NCBI GenBank assembly: GCA_905221385.1
Contig: CAJNCV010000004.1
Location: 1-64,000 of the forward strand
Origin: a bacterium
Lineage (GTDB): Bacteria > Bacillota > Bacilli > Lactobacillales > Streptococcaceae
Reading direction: 5' to 3'
Length of the DNA stretch: 64,000 nt
The first letter of the stretch is position 1. Each line of letters begins with the position of its first letter. Below are positions 10,653 to 19,461 of the stretch, piece by piece. The notes under the pieces are model-generated. The model saw only the letters and a program-made list of their open reading frames with translations. It was not told where the DNA came from and did not search any database. A program made the position numbers and the translations under genes.

Positions 10653-10678
10653 AGGGTTGGAATTTTTTTTCCAACCTA
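10653..10678 (-). terminator. Terminator between ychF and pth
   Basis: On the minus strand GGTTGGAA and TTCCAACC form a perfect 8-bp stem around an A-rich loop, followed by CTTTTGG. The T tract is short, so partial readthrough into pth is plausible. Confidence 0.6.
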
Positions 10679-10702
10679 ATTGACACTATTTATTAAATGT
10701 TA

Positions 10703-11818
10703 TTAAACGTTAAAGCGGAATTCCATAATATCGCCATCTTGAACGATATATTCTTTACCTTCTTCACGTAAGCGCCCAGCTTCTTTTACAGCCTTTTCAG
10801 ATCCATATTTTACTAGATCCTCATATGACATGGTTACTGCACGAATAAACCCTTTTTCAAAGTCTGAGTGGATAATACCAGCTGCTTGAGGAGCTTTCAT
10901 CCCTCGCTTAAAGGTCCAAGCACGGACTTCTTTTTCACCAGCTGTGAAGTAAGTTCCAAGCCCAAGCAAGTGATAGGCTGCACGAGTCAACTTGTCAACG
11001 CCTGATTCAGTCAAACCAAGTGCTTCAAGAAACTCTTGCTTATCTTCATCGTCTAACTCAGAAATTTCTTCCTCAGCACGCGCAGAAATAACGACTACTT
11101 CAGCATTTTCTGTCGCTGCGAATTCTCGAATTTGTTTGACATAGTCGATAGAATCTGGATCTGAAACGACATCCTCATCCACATTGGCAACATAAAGAAC
11201 TGGTTTAGTCGTCAAAAGGAAGAGACCTTTAACTACTTTTTGTTCTTCATCTGTAAATTCGATTGTACGAGCTGATTTTCCATCTTCAAGAACAGGTTTA
11301 ATCTTTTGAAGAACGTTGAATTCTGCTACTGATTCTTTATCTTTTTGCGTACGTGCCATCTTTTCTACACGCGCATAGCGTTTATTAACTGATTCTAAGT
11401 CAGCAAGAATCAACTCTAGGTTAATGGTATCAATATCTGCAAGTGGATCCACAAAGGCGTCTTCACGTCCTTGCTCACGCATAACATTTTCATCATCAAA
11501 AGCACGAACTACATGAACAATCGCATCTACTTCACGAATATTGGCCAAGAATTTATTTCCTAGACCTTCTCCTTTTGATGCTCCTTTTACAATCCCTGCA
11601 ATATCTGTAAATTCAAAGGTTGTTGGGACTGTCTTTTTAGGTGTAATCATTTCCGTTAGTTTTTGTAGGCGTTCATCTGGAACTTCTACCATCCCAACAT
11701 TTGGATCAATAGTCGCAAATGGGTAGTTTGCCGCCTCTGCTCCTGCTTTTGTAATTGCATTAAAAAGGGTTGATTTACCAACGTTTGGCAAACCAACGAT
11801 ACCTGCTGTTAAAGCCAT
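10703..11818 (-). CDS. ychF: Redox-regulated ATPase YchF/OLA1 (Obg family)
   Basis: A 371-residue Obg-family P-loop protein that, unlike its relatives, prefers ATP. The G1 motif GLPNVGKST is at 9-17. A coiled-coil insertion lies around residues 130-200 and the C-terminal TGS domain carries the AWTFKRG and GFIRAV segments. It binds ribosomes and is linked to translation and oxidative-stress control in bacteria. It is followed on its strand by pth, an arrangement conserved in streptococci. Confidence 0.97.
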   Translation of the reverse strand: MALTAGIVGLPNVGKSTLFNAITKAGAEAANYPFATIDPNVGMVEVPDERLQKLTEMITPKKTVPTTFEFTDIAGIVKGASKGEGLGNKFLANIREVDAIVHVVRAFDDENVMREQGREDAFVDPLADIDTINLELILADLESVNKRYARVEKMARTQKDKESVAEFNVLQKIKPVLEDGKSARTIEFTDEEQKVVKGLFLLTTKPVLYVANVDEDVVSDPDSIDYVKQIREFAATENAEVVVISARAEEEISELDDEDKQEFLEALGLTESGVDKLTRAAYHLLGLGTYFTAGEKEVRAWTFKRGMKAPQAAGIIHSDFEKGFIRAVTMSYEDLVKYGSEKAVKEAGRLREEGKEYIVQDGDIMEFRFNV

Positions 11819-11902
11819 AGTTTCTCATTCTCCGTTCTCATTTCAATCCCTAACATTATAACACAAAAAGGGAAAACTTGCTAACCCTCTAACTAAGGGT
11901 TC

Positions 11903-12097
11903 TTAGTCAATCATCTTATTCATTTTTCGTTCAAAATCATAGCGACTCATCATGACAAGGTGGTCACAATTGCTACATTTGATTTTGATATCTGCCCCTA
12001 CACGTGTGATTTCCCAACGATTAGCTTTTTTTCCTGTTGACTTAATGATACAAGCATGAGGTTTTTTCATCTCAACAAAATTTCCAACTTGATACAT
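11903..12097 (-). CDS. DUF951 small basic protein
   Basis: A 64-residue protein starting MYQVGNFVEMKKPHAC with a CXXC pair (KCSNCDH) and a basic C terminus. I use the ATG at 12097 because AAAAGGAGAG precedes it. The longer frame from 12151 would run through the dnaN terminator. DUF951 proteins are common next to ychF and dnaN in Firmicutes. They are small and possibly nucleic-acid binding; function is not established. Confidence 0.88.
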   Translation of the reverse strand: MYQVGNFVEMKKPHACIIKSTGKKANRWEITRVGADIKIKCSNCDHLVMMSRYDFERKMNKMID

Positions 12098-12130
12098 ACT
12101 ACTCTCCTTTTCTTTTTCGATTATATCATA

Positions 12131-12158
12131 AAAGAGGTGAGCCAGGCTCAACCTCTTT
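12131..12158 (-). terminator. Terminator of dnaN
   Basis: On the minus strand AAAGAGGTTGAGCC and GGCTCACCTCTTT form a long stem with a tiny loop followed by TTTATGAT. It directly follows the dnaN stop codon and overlaps the spurious N-terminal extension of the DUF951 frame. Confidence 0.8.
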
Positions 12159-12161
12159 CAC

Positions 12162-13298
12162 TTAATTTGTACGAACTGGTGTGATGAGCTGCATGAAGTC
12201 CTCGTCAGTATCTGCTGGCACAAGAGTAAATGGACGAACAGCTGAGATAAAGCTAATAGTCACCTTTTCACTATTTAAAGCCTTGAGGGAATCGATCAAG
12301 TAAGTTGGGTTAAAACTAATAGTTAAATCATCCCCGGTCACTTGCTCCGTATCGATTTCTTCGTTTACTTTACCAACTTCTGGAGAGTGAACATGAGCGC
12401 TAACAACTCCACCTTTAATTTCAAGCTTCACAGTACCATTTTGAGTCGCACTTGATAAGAGACGTGCACGCTCCATAGATTGACGTAAATTAACAACATC
12501 AAAAGTAATTGTAGTGTTAAAGTCTGTTGGAATCAAACGATCTGTATCAGGATAGTTTCCTTCTAGGAGACGAGTGTAGAAGCTAATATTTTCGCTTCTA
12601 AAGAGGATTTGATTATTTGCGAAGAAAATCTCTACAGTTTCAATATCATCTGTAAATACTGCTGAAAATTCGCGGAGAGAGCGGCTAGGAATCACCACAT
12701 CGAAATCATCTCCATTTTTTTCAAGAGTCAATTTCTTCTGGCTAAGGCGATGTGAGTCTGTCGCAACTGTTTTTAGTTCCTTGTGTTGGCTCAATACAAA
12801 ATGAACACCTGTTAAGATAGGACGACTTTCTTGCGTACTTGCAGCAAATGCTGTTTCATTGATAATTTTCTTGAGTAGTTTGGTTTCAAGAACCAAAGGT
12901 GTGCTAGCTGAAATTTCTTGGATTCGTGGGTACTGTTCGCTATCTTTTCCTTTTAGAGTAATTTCTGATTTGCCACTGGTTAAGACAATTTGTTTTTGTT
13001 CAATTTCTTTGAAATCAAGCGTTACATCTGGAAGACTAGATACGACATTGATAAAGAAAGAAGCCTCAAGAAGAATCGAACCTAAGGAAGTAATCAAGAG
13101 GCCAGCATCTTCATTCTTTTGAGAAATGAAATTTTCGATGGAAATTTGACCATTTGATCCAATTAAAGTAATACCTTCATTGGTAACATCAATTTTGATA
13201 GTTGATAAAATTGGAATGGCATTTTTTGAGCTAATTGCTCGTTTTGTGGTATTTAAGGCTTGTAGAAATAAATTTTTATTAATTGAAAAATGAATCAT
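12162..13298 (-). CDS. dnaN: DNA polymerase III beta subunit (sliding clamp)
   Basis: A 378-residue ring-forming processivity factor that tethers Pol III and many repair enzymes to DNA. The start is MIHFSINKNLFLQAL at 13298, preceded by AAAGGAGAATC. The in-frame ATG at 13394 would add 32 hydrophobic residues that are not part of the family. Three tandem clamp folds of about 120 residues fit the length. It lies 158 bases after dnaA, and the gap carries DnaA boxes and AT-rich promoter-like sequences (two TATTAT on the minus strand at about 13335-13350). Confidence 0.97.
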   Translation of the reverse strand: MIHFSINKNLFLQALNTTKRAISSKNAIPILSTIKIDVTNEGITLIGSNGQISIENFISQKNEDAGLLITSLGSILLEASFFINVVSSLPDVTLDFKEIEQKQIVLTSGKSEITLKGKDSEQYPRIQEISASTPLVLETKLLKKIINETAFAASTQESRPILTGVHFVLSQHKELKTVATDSHRLSQKKLTLEKNGDDFDVVIPSRSLREFSAVFTDDIETVEIFFANNQILFRSENISFYTRLLEGNYPDTDRLIPTDFNTTITFDVVNLRQSMERARLLSSATQNGTVKLEIKGGVVSAHVHSPEVGKVNEEIDTEQVTGDDLTISFNPTYLIDSLKALNSEKVTISFISAVRPFTLVPADTDEDFMQLITPVRTN

Positions 13299-13361
13299 GG
13301 ATTCTCCTTTATTTATTTTTAGTATTAGAAGGATAATAGAAATAATAGAGTGTGTGAATTT

Positions 13362-13454
13362 TGTGGAAAACTGATTTTTATTTAGTGAGCTCAAGCTTTT
13401 TAGCTTGTTTAAAAAATGTGGATAAAAAAGATAGAAAAGGAAAAGTTATCCACA
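13362..13454. promoter_or_regulatory. DnaA-box cluster between dnaN and dnaA
   Basis: Two perfect DnaA boxes TTATCCACA occur: plus strand 13446-13454 and minus strand 13417-13425. A one-mismatch copy (TTTTCCACA) lies on the minus strand at 13362-13370. They sit just after the dnaA stop codon and upstream of dnaN. A dnaA-dnaN box cluster is part of the bipartite origin layout known from Gram-positive bacteria and may also regulate dnaN. Confidence 0.85.
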
Positions 13455-13456
13455 AG

Positions 13457-14818
13457 CTACTTAATTTTCTTTTTGATTGCTTCGATTTCTAAACGTAAAT
13501 TATCGTCTTCGTCAATCAAGGATTTAATTTTAGCATGGGCATGAATAACGGTGGTGTGATCTTTTCCTCCAAATTCTTTTCCGATTTTTGGAAGGCTATT
13601 ATCTGTCAGCTCCCTAGCTAGATACATGGCCACTTGGCGGGCTAAAACGATGTTTTGAACTCGTCTTGTACCCTTCATTTCTTTGACACTCACTCCATAA
13701 AAATTTCCCACTTCAGTTTGTATTTTGTCAATTGGAATGACTAGCATTTGGCTAACATCTTGCTTGCGCGCTCTAATAGCTTCTGCCGCAATATCAATGG
13801 TGATATCTTTAATCTTCTTCACTCTGGCAATTAAAGTGATATCGTTGATTGCTCCTTCAAGTTCTCGAACATTTGAATCGAATTGACCTGCTAGGTATTC
13901 CAGTGTATCGCTTTGAAAATTATAGTCCAAATGTTCCGTTTTACTCTGAAGAATGGCAATACGTGTTTCAAAGTCAGGTGGTGTGATATTTTGAGTTAAG
14001 CCCCAGCTAAAGCGCGTGACAAGCCTTTCCTCAAGGCCTTCTAAATGTTTAGGACTTCGGTCACTAGTTAGAACAATTTGTTTTTGATTGCTATGAAGAG
14101 CATTGAAGGTATTGAAAAATTCTTCTTGAGTTGCAACTTTTTTACCGCTGAGAGATTGAATATCATCAATCAGTAAGAGATCAAGGCTACGGTAAGTCTT
14201 TTTGAATTTCTCCATTTCCCCAAGTCTTAGGTGTTCAAGAAAATCATTGATAAAACTTTCAGCAGGAATGTACTTAACACGCGCATCAGGAATATTTTTC
14301 AGAATCTCATTTCCAATCGCATTGAGCAAGTGAGTCTTTCCAAGACCAGGTCCTCCATAGATAAAAAGAGGATTGTAGGTCAAAGCTAAATCTTCTGATA
14401 CAGCTAGAGCAGCTGACACTGCCCAAACATTCCCATCACCTTGAATAAAGTTATCAAAGGTATATTTTTCCTTCAATCCTGTCTCAGAATAGGGAATAGT
14501 TGGCAATACAGGTGTGTAGTCGTAAGTGGAGATACTATCAGTATCACTTACTTGAGCAGTTTCGGTACTTTGAGGTTTAGTGAAAATATAATGGGGTCTG
14601 ATTTCAGAATCGTAAATTTCAAAACCAGCTGCAACAATAATATCTTTTAATTGCTTTTCCCACACCATTTCCATCTCTGATCTCGGTAGAAATATAGTAG
14701 CTGTATTTTCTTCTACTTTGATGAGTTCAGCAGGTGTAGCATAGAAATCATACATAGATCGTGTCAATCTTTCTTGAGCAAATTCTAAAATACGATTCCA
14801 AAATTGCTTTTCTTTCAA
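13457..14818 (-). CDS. dnaA: Chromosomal replication initiator DnaA
   Basis: A 453-residue AAA+ initiator. Domain I covers about residues 1-80 and a short variable domain II follows. AAA+ domain III has Walker A GPGLGKT (156-162) and Walker B LLLIDDIQ (about 213-220). DNA-binding domain IV carries the signature [14 protein letters not shown] near the C terminus. It binds the TTATCCACA boxes on either side of its own gene to melt oriC. Its promoter region is the origin, so it is probably autoregulated. An extended -10 (TGGTAAAAT, minus strand, about 14866-14874) may be its promoter. Confidence 0.98.
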   Translation of the reverse strand: MKEKQFWNRILEFAQERLTRSMYDFYATPAELIKVEENTATIFLPRSEMEMVWEKQLKDIIVAAGFEIYDSEIRPHYIFTKPQSTETAQVSDTDSISTYDYTPVLPTIPYSETGLKEKYTFDNFIQGDGNVWAVSAALAVSEDLALTYNPLFIYGGPGLGKTHLLNAIGNEILKNIPDARVKYIPAESFINDFLEHLRLGEMEKFKKTYRSLDLLLIDDIQSLSGKKVATQEEFFNTFNALHSNQKQIVLTSDRSPKHLEGLEERLVTRFSWGLTQNITPPDFETRIAILQSKTEHLDYNFQSDTLEYLAGQFDSNVRELEGAINDITLIARVKKIKDITIDIAAEAIRARKQDVSQMLVIPIDKIQTEVGNFYGVSVKEMKGTRRVQNIVLARQVAMYLARELTDNSLPKIGKEFGGKDHTTVIHAHAKIKSLIDEDDNLRLEIEAIKKKIK

Positions 14819-15034
14819 CTATTTTTCCTCCTTTACTATGATTTTAGTAGTTTAGTGCTAGACTTATTTTACCATAGATAGTAGGATTTTTCCACAGATT
14901 GGGGAAAAGAATCCACAATGTTAGTAGTGTTTATCCACAGGTTGGGGATAAATAAAAATTTCCTTATTTTATTAGGATTTTTACTAAAAAAATTAGTGGA
15001 TAAACTTGTGGGTTAAGAAAATAAAAGAACAGCC
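14819..15034. other. Chromosomal replication origin oriC
   Basis: The 216-base gap between dnaA and parB holds a perfect DnaA box at 14931-14939 (plus) and variants at 14888-14896 (TTTTCCACA, plus), 14909-14917 (GAATCCACA) and about 14996-15004 (TTATCCACT, minus). A strongly AT-rich stretch (about 14946-14995) is a candidate unwinding element. A TTAGTAGTG motif immediately before the box at 14931 resembles DnaA-trio repeats, but that reading is tentative. Gene orientation flips a little beyond, at about 17.1 kb, as expected near an origin. Confidence 0.88.
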
Positions 15035-15793
15035 TTATTTCAGGCTGTTGATAATTCTGTCATATTCTTCTTGATTTGAAAAAGAAATAATGATTTTTCC
15101 AGTATCCTTTTTAGAAAGTTTAATTTCTACATTCAATCCAAGTTGTTTTTTTAATTTATCTTCCTCATCTTTGATGAAAGAATCACTTTTTTTCTGCTTC
15201 TTTTGTTTTTTCTCTGTAAGAAGTGCTTCTAACTTTCTCACTGAGATGTCTTCATTTTTGATTAGTTGAAAGAAATAGTCTTGCTGCTCTTTGTCCAAAC
15301 CAACTAGTGAACGTGCATGCGCTTGAGAAATTTTTCCATTTTCTACTTCAGCTAAGATATATTCTGGTAGGGAAAGTAAACGAATAAAATTAGTGATATA
15401 AGGACGAGATTTCCCCATTTTATCCGCTATCTCAGTGTGAGTAAATCCTTTTTCTACTAAAGAATCGTAGGCGCGTGCTTCTTCAACAGGATTTAAATTT
15501 TCTCTCTGTAAATTCTCAATAATCGATTGGATCATCATTTCCTGATCTGAGAGGTGCTTCACAACGGCTGGAATAGAAGTGAGACCAGCTAAGAGAGAAG
15601 CCCGATATCGTCTCTCTCCTGCAAGGATTTCATAACCAATTACAGGAGATTGACGAACTATGATTGGTTGGATTAGACCATTTTCTTTGATTGACTGAGC
15701 CAATTCTTGTAATTTCTCTGTATCAAACTCTTTCCGAGGTTGGTAGGGATTTTTTTGTATTTCTGAGATAGAAATCATTTCAAATTTTTCCAT
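15035..15793 (-). CDS. parB: Chromosome partitioning protein ParB (Spo0J)
   Basis: A 252-residue CTP-dependent DNA clamp that loads at parS and recruits SMC. The N-terminal ParB/Srx domain carries the GERRYRAS motif (59-66) that binds CTP, followed by the HTH (EIADKMGKSRPYITNFIRLL, about 134-153) and a basic C-terminal dimerisation region. No parA lies beside it, consistent with streptococci carrying an orphan ParB. Three parS-like sites occur in this window (3447, 25396, 36592). Confidence 0.96.
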   Translation of the reverse strand: MEKFEMISISEIQKNPYQPRKEFDTEKLQELAQSIKENGLIQPIIVRQSPVIGYEILAGERRYRASLLAGLTSIPAVVKHLSDQEMMIQSIIENLQRENLNPVEEARAYDSLVEKGFTHTEIADKMGKSRPYITNFIRLLSLPEYILAEVENGKISQAHARSLVGLDKEQQDYFFQLIKNEDISVRKLEALLTEKKQKKQKKSDSFIKDEEDKLKKQLGLNVEIKLSKKDTGKIIISFSNQEEYDRIINSLK

Positions 15794-15850
15794 GATTCTA
15801 CACTAACATATCTTTTACTTTCTGTAAAGTTTTCTTTACAATGATGTCAA

Positions 15851-17047
15851 TTAAGACTCTAAATCACTTGTACTTTTATCTAGCTTAACAGTTGTGGTCT
15901 CTTCTTTTCCATTTCGATAGTAGGTGATTTTAATGTTATCTCCGATAGAATGACTGTAAAGAGCACTCTGTAAATCTGTTGACGAAGAAATCTCCTTGTC
16001 GTCAACTTTGGTAATGACATCGTATTTTTCAAGGTGACCAGATGCAGGCATATTACTTTGAACAGATTTTACCACTACACCAGAAGTCACGCTACTTGGA
16101 ATATTTAGCTTTCTAAGATCATTAGCTCCGATGTTAGCCAAATTAACCATTTGAATCCCGAGAGCAGGGCGAGTCACCTTACCGTCAGTTTCAAGCTGTT
16201 TAATGATATTTTGTGCATCATTTGATGGAATAGCAAATCCAAGACCTTCGACAGAGGTTCCACCATTACTTGCAATTTTACTTGAAGTAATTCCGATAAC
16301 TTGTCCTTGAATGTTTACAAGTGGACCACCAGAGTTACCAGGGTTAATGGCCGTATCTGTTTGAATGGCTTTTGTTGAAATAGCTTGACCATCTTCAGAT
16401 TTTAGAGAAACATTTCGATTAAGACTTGAGATGATTCCCTGTGTAACTGTATTAGCATATTCTGAACCTAAAGGACTACCGATAGCAATCGCTGTTTCTC
16501 CAACGTTAAGTTGGCTTGAATCACCAAATTCTGCCACTGTTGTAACTTTTTCTGAAGAAATTTTTACGACAGCAATATCAGAGAAGGTATCCGATCCAAT
16601 AATTTCACCAGGGACTTTTGTGCCATCAGCTAAACGGATATCAACTTTTGAAGCTCCATTGATAACGTGAGTATTAGTTACAAGATAGGCATCTTTATCA
16701 TCCTTTTTATAGATAACACCTGATCCCTCACTTGCGATTTGTTGATTGTCTGAATCAGAATTAGTGTCATCAGCATTAAATACACTACTTTGTCTACTGC
16801 TAGAAGAAGAATAAGTAATGATTGAGACAACAGCATCCTTAACTTTATTTACTGCTTGAGTGGTTGAATTTTCATTTTTATAGGATGTTTGAGTGACAGT
16901 GCCAGAATTATTATTCGTAGCTTGATTTCCTTGTTTTTGATAAAGTTGTAATGTTACGAAACTTCCTAAGGCACCACTTAAAAATCCTATTAGAATGATT
17001 GCAAGAACTTTAACTCCTTTTTTGTAAAATTTTTGTAAGTGTTTCAT
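15851..17047 (-). CDS. htrA: Surface serine protease HtrA/DegP
   Basis: A 398-residue membrane-anchored quality-control protease. It has an N-terminal signal anchor (about 13-33), a low-complexity Asn/Ser linker, a trypsin-like domain with catalytic triad H127 (NTHVING), D157 and S239 (NPGNSGGPL), and one C-terminal PDZ domain. In pneumococcus HtrA degrades misfolded proteins and CSP and is controlled by CiaRH. A CiaR-type direct repeat precedes this gene. It lies beside parB on the same strand, with a 57-base gap. Confidence 0.96.
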   Translation of the reverse strand: MKHLQKFYKKGVKVLAIILIGFLSGALGSFVTLQLYQKQGNQATNNNSGTVTQTSYKNENSTTQAVNKVKDAVVSIITYSSSSSRQSSVFNADDTNSDSDNQQIASEGSGVIYKKDDKDAYLVTNTHVINGASKVDIRLADGTKVPGEIIGSDTFSDIAVVKISSEKVTTVAEFGDSSQLNVGETAIAIGSPLGSEYANTVTQGIISSLNRNVSLKSEDGQAISTKAIQTDTAINPGNSGGPLVNIQGQVIGITSSKIASNGGTSVEGLGFAIPSNDAQNIIKQLETDGKVTRPALGIQMVNLANIGANDLRKLNIPSSVTSGVVVKSVQSNMPASGHLEKYDVITKVDDKEISSSTDLQSALYSHSIGDNIKITYYRNGKEETTTVKLDKSTSDLES

Positions 17048-17078
17048 AAACGCCTCCGTTTGTTATTTATTTACTCAG

Positions 17079-17111
17079 ATTATAAACCTATTAACTTAAT
17101 CCAAACTTAAA
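17079..17111 (-). promoter_or_regulatory. CiaR box and -10 of htrA promoter
   Basis: On the minus strand TTTAAG-TTTGG-ATTAAG (17095-17111) matches the CiaR direct repeat TTTAAG-N5-TTTAAG with one mismatch. A perfect TATAAT (17079-17084) follows 10 bases downstream, the spacing of CiaR-activated promoters. This fits the known activation of htrA by CiaRH. Confidence 0.85.
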
Positions 17112-17132
17112 AGTTTAAAGTTTTACACAAGT

Positions 17133-17220
17133 TGTGGATAACTCGCTTTATTCTGTGAATTTGCTAGCAATTTAGGATGATTTTTATGTGTATAAGATGT
17201 GAAATGAAGTGTGGATATGA
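17133..17220. promoter_or_regulatory. DnaA boxes between htrA and rlmH
   Basis: A perfect DnaA box lies on the minus strand at 17133-17141 (TGTGGATAA read on plus). A one-mismatch copy (TGTGGATAT) lies at about 17210-17218. They are 2.2 kb from oriC. TATGATAGAAT just before rlmH may be its -10, so these boxes could affect rlmH or htrA transcription or titrate DnaA. Confidence 0.65.
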
Positions 17221-17232
17221 TAGAATAGAAGA

Positions 17233-17712
17233 ATGAAAATTAAAATTGTAACAGTAGGAAAACTGAAAGAGAAATACTTAAAAGATGGTATTGCTGAATA
17301 TACCAAACGAATTTCACGTTTCGCCAAATTAGAAATGATTGAGCTCGCTGATGAGAAGACACCTGACAAAGCCAGTGAATTAGAAAATCAAAAAATCTTG
17401 GAAACAGAAGGTGAAAGAATTCTTTCTAAGGTTGGAGAAAGAGACTTTGTCGTTGTACTAGCTATTGAAGGAAAAACATTCTCCTCAGAGGAATTTAGTA
17501 ATCAACTAGAGCAAGCTTCTATCAAAGGATACTCAACTCTTACTTTTATCATTGGAGGAAGTTTGGGTCTAGCTCCTGTTGTAAAAAATAGGGCCAATCT
17601 TTCTGTCAGTTTTGGACGTCTGACATTACCACATCAATTAATGAGATTGGTTTTAGTTGAACAAATTTACCGTGCTTTTACAATTCAGCAGGGTTCTCCT
17701 TACCACAAATAG
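17233..17712 (+). CDS. rlmH: 23S rRNA pseudouridine-1915 N3-methyltransferase RlmH
   Basis: A 159-residue SPOUT-family methyltransferase that acts on pseudouridine 1915 in helix 69 of 23S rRNA on assembled 70S ribosomes. The SAM-binding knot shows [11 protein letters not shown] (about 113-123), and the C terminus keeps the conserved [28 protein letters not shown] block. Length is exactly that of the family. It is the first plus-strand gene past the origin. Its location beside comCDE is the same as in pneumococcus. Confidence 0.97.
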   Translation: MKIKIVTVGKLKEKYLKDGIAEYTKRISRFAKLEMIELADEKTPDKASELENQKILETEGERILSKVGERDFVVVLAIEGKTFSSEEFSNQLEQASIKGYSTLTFIIGGSLGLAPVVKNRANLSVSFGRLTLPHQLMRLVLVEQIYRAFTIQQGSPYHK

Positions 17713-17716
17713 AAGA

Positions 17717-17745
17717 TTGACTTAGCTCTTGTTTTTTGATAGAAT
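17717..17745 (+). promoter_or_regulatory. Promoter of tRNA-Arg
   Basis: TTGACT (17717-17722) and TAGAAT (17740-17745) are separated by 17 bases. The start would fall just before the mature tRNA at 17756. Confidence 0.75.
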
Positions 17746-17755
17746 GGTCATGTTA

Positions 17756-17829
17756 GGTCTCATAGCTCAGCTGGATAGAGCATTCGCCTTCTAAGCGAAC
17801 GGTCGCAGGTTCGAATCCTGCTGGGATCA
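17756..17829 (+). tRNA. tRNA-Arg (anticodon TCT)
   Basis: A 74-base cloverleaf. The acceptor stem GGTCTCA pairs with TGGGATC, with two G-U pairs. The D-arm is GCTCAGCTGGATAGAGC, the anticodon loop CTTCTAA gives TCT, and the T-arm is GCAGGTTCGAATCCTGC. CCA is not encoded. It reads AGA codons. It is followed by its own terminator. Confidence 0.97.
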
Positions 17830-17840
17830 ATGTTAGATGC

Positions 17841-17867
17841 GAAGCTGGGATTCATCCCAGCTTTTTT
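17841..17867 (+). terminator. Terminator of tRNA-Arg
   Basis: AAGCTGGGA and TCCCAGCTT form a 9-bp stem with a TTCA loop followed by TTTTCTT. It insulates the tRNA from the comC promoter that begins about 12 bases later. Confidence 0.9.
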
Positions 17868-17878
17868 CTTAAAAAAGT

Positions 17879-17945
17879 GCGTTTCAGGTGCAAAAATGTA
17901 CAGTTGGGAAAAATTTTTTCTTATATGGTCTTCATTTTGTATAAT
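17879..17945 (+). promoter_or_regulatory. comCDE promoter with ComE direct repeat
   Basis: GCGTTTCAG (17879-17887) and ACAGTTGGG (17900-17908) are ComE half-sites 21 bases apart, start to start. A perfect TATAAT follows at 17940-17945. There is no good -35, as expected for a promoter that needs an activator. ComE phosphorylated by ComD drives this promoter in pneumococcus, giving the pheromone positive feedback. Confidence 0.9.
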
Positions 17946-17995
17946 AGGTTTGTAAGTTAGCTTACAAGAAAAAAAATAATACAGGAGATTTCATT

Positions 17996-18121
17996 ATGAA
18001 AAATACAGTAAAATTGGAACAATTTAAAGAGGTAACAGAGGCAGAATTGCAGGAGATTCGAGGTGGAGACTTGAGAATTTCAGAATCAATTCGTAATCTT
18101 ATTTTTCCAAGAAAAAAGTAA
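17996..18121 (+). CDS. comC: Competence-stimulating peptide precursor ComC
   Basis: A 41-residue precursor with a double-glycine leader ending EAELQEIRGG, cleaved during export by the ComAB transporter. The predicted pheromone is the last 17 residues, DLRISESIRNLIFPRKK. It starts with an acidic residue followed by L-R, and has a basic tail, both typical of mitis-group CSPs. It is unlike pneumococcal CSP-1 (EMRLSKFFRDFILQRKK) and closest to the S. oralis-type CSP I recall (DWRISETIRNLIFPRRK). RBS CAGGAG precedes it. First gene of comCDE, 20 bases before comD. Confidence 0.97.
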   Translation: MKNTVKLEQFKEVTEAELQEIRGGDLRISESIRNLIFPRKK

Positions 18122-18141
18122 TGAAACAAAGGTAAAGAGTA

Positions 18142-19461
18142 ATGGATTTATTTGGGTTAGGGATAGCTATTTTTTATTTTTTCATTATTAGCAAAAGTTA
18201 TGAATGGATTTGTAAAGTAAATAGAAAAGAACAAATTATTTTTTTGTGCTACACATGTATATCAGTTTTTTTAATTGAAGAAGTTATCAGTCTAGTATAT
18301 GTGGATGGTTTTTCTTTGTCTAAATTTTTCTTTCCTGTGGTTGTGTATGGCTATTTAAGAAAGTTGAAGAAGTATGAAAAATATAAAGGAATTTTTATCA
18401 GTTTACTACTATCCTTATTATATCATAGTACCCATACTTTTATATCCGTAACATTATCTTCTATAATTGGTGATGATCTTGTATTACAATATAAAAGTAT
18501 ATTCTTTTTAGTAGTATTATTGTTGACTTATTTTATTATTATAAAAATAAGTCGTTATTTCCACTTGGAAATAACATATTTTGACAAAGATTACCTCTAC
18601 CCTTTTTTAAAAAAAGTAATAGTTGCTTTCTTTGGTTTGCATATCTTATTGTTTATTTCAGATATAGTAAGTACAACTCATCATTTAAATAGCTTCGGAA
18701 GTATTTTATCAACCATTGTTTTTATTTGCTTGTTATTGATTTTCTTTGCAATGAATTCTCACAAGGTTCAAATTGAAAAAGAGATCGCTCTAAAACAAAA
18801 GAAATTTGAACAGAAACATTTACAGACTTATACTGATGAAATTGTGGAGTTGTATAATGAAATTCGAGGTTTTCGTCATGATTATGCAGGAATGCTTGTC
18901 AGCATGCAAATGGCGATTGACAGTGGAGATTTACAAGAAATTAACAGGGTTTACAAGGAAGTCTTAGTAAAAGCAAATCAGAAATTGAGATCAGAAAAAT
19001 ATACTTACTTTGATTTAAATAATATAGAAGACTCTGCTTTACGAAGTTTAATTGCTCAATCGATTGTCTATGCACGAAAAAATGATGTAGAGTTTACATT
19101 GGAAGTAAAGGATATCATCACTAGACTGTCAATAGATTTACTTGATCTTGTTCGTATCATGAGTATTTTATTAAACAATGCTGTTGAAGGTGCTGCAGAT
19201 AGCTATTTGAAACAAATGGAAGTTGCAGTCATTAAAATGGATTTTGAAACAGTTATAGTTATCCAAAATTCATGCAAAATAACTATGACGCCTTCAGAGG
19301 ACCTATTTGCCTTAGGTTTCTCTACCAAGGGAAGAAATAGAGGTCTAGGACTTAATAATGTCAAAGAGATTTTAGATAAGTATGACAATATTATTTTAGA
19401 AACTGAGATGGAAGACAACACATTTAGACAAATTATTAGATTTAAGAGGGAATTCGAATGA
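18142..19461 (+). CDS. comD: Competence pheromone receptor histidine kinase ComD
   Basis: A 439-residue membrane kinase of the HPK10 class. About six or seven hydrophobic segments occupy residues 1-205 and form the pheromone sensor, followed by a coiled linker (205-235). The dimerisation/phosphoacceptor motif FRHDYAGML has the likely phosphorylated histidine at 246. The C-terminal GHKL ATPase carries an N box (ILLNNAVEGA) and GLGLNN. The N-terminal half is AT-rich and is the part that normally co-varies with the CSP. The last 4 bases overlap comE, so the two are translationally coupled. Confidence 0.96.
   Translation: MDLFGLGIAIFYFFIISKSYEWICKVNRKEQIIFLCYTCISVFLIEEVISLVYVDGFSLSKFFFPVVVYGYLRKLKKYEKYKGIFISLLLSLLYHSTHTFISVTLSSIIGDDLVLQYKSIFFLVVLLLTYFIIIKISRYFHLEITYFDKDYLYPFLKKVIVAFFGLHILLFISDIVSTTHHLNSFGSILSTIVFICLLLIFFAMNSHKVQIEKEIALKQKKFEQKHLQTYTDEIVELYNEIRGFRHDYAGMLVSMQMAIDSGDLQEINRVYKEVLVKANQKLRSEKYTYFDLNNIEDSALRSLIAQSIVYARKNDVEFTLEVKDIITRLSIDLLDLVRIMSILLNNAVEGAADSYLKQMEVAVIKMDFETVIVIQNSCKITMTPSEDLFALGFSTKGRNRGLGLNNVKEILDKYDNIILETEMEDNTFRQIIRFKREFE

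Noticed and set aside
13299..13394. N-terminal extension of dnaN (32 residues)
   Set aside because: The extension is hydrophobic, lies in the promoter region, and the internal ATG at 13298 has a good ribosome-binding site and the conserved start MIHFSI.
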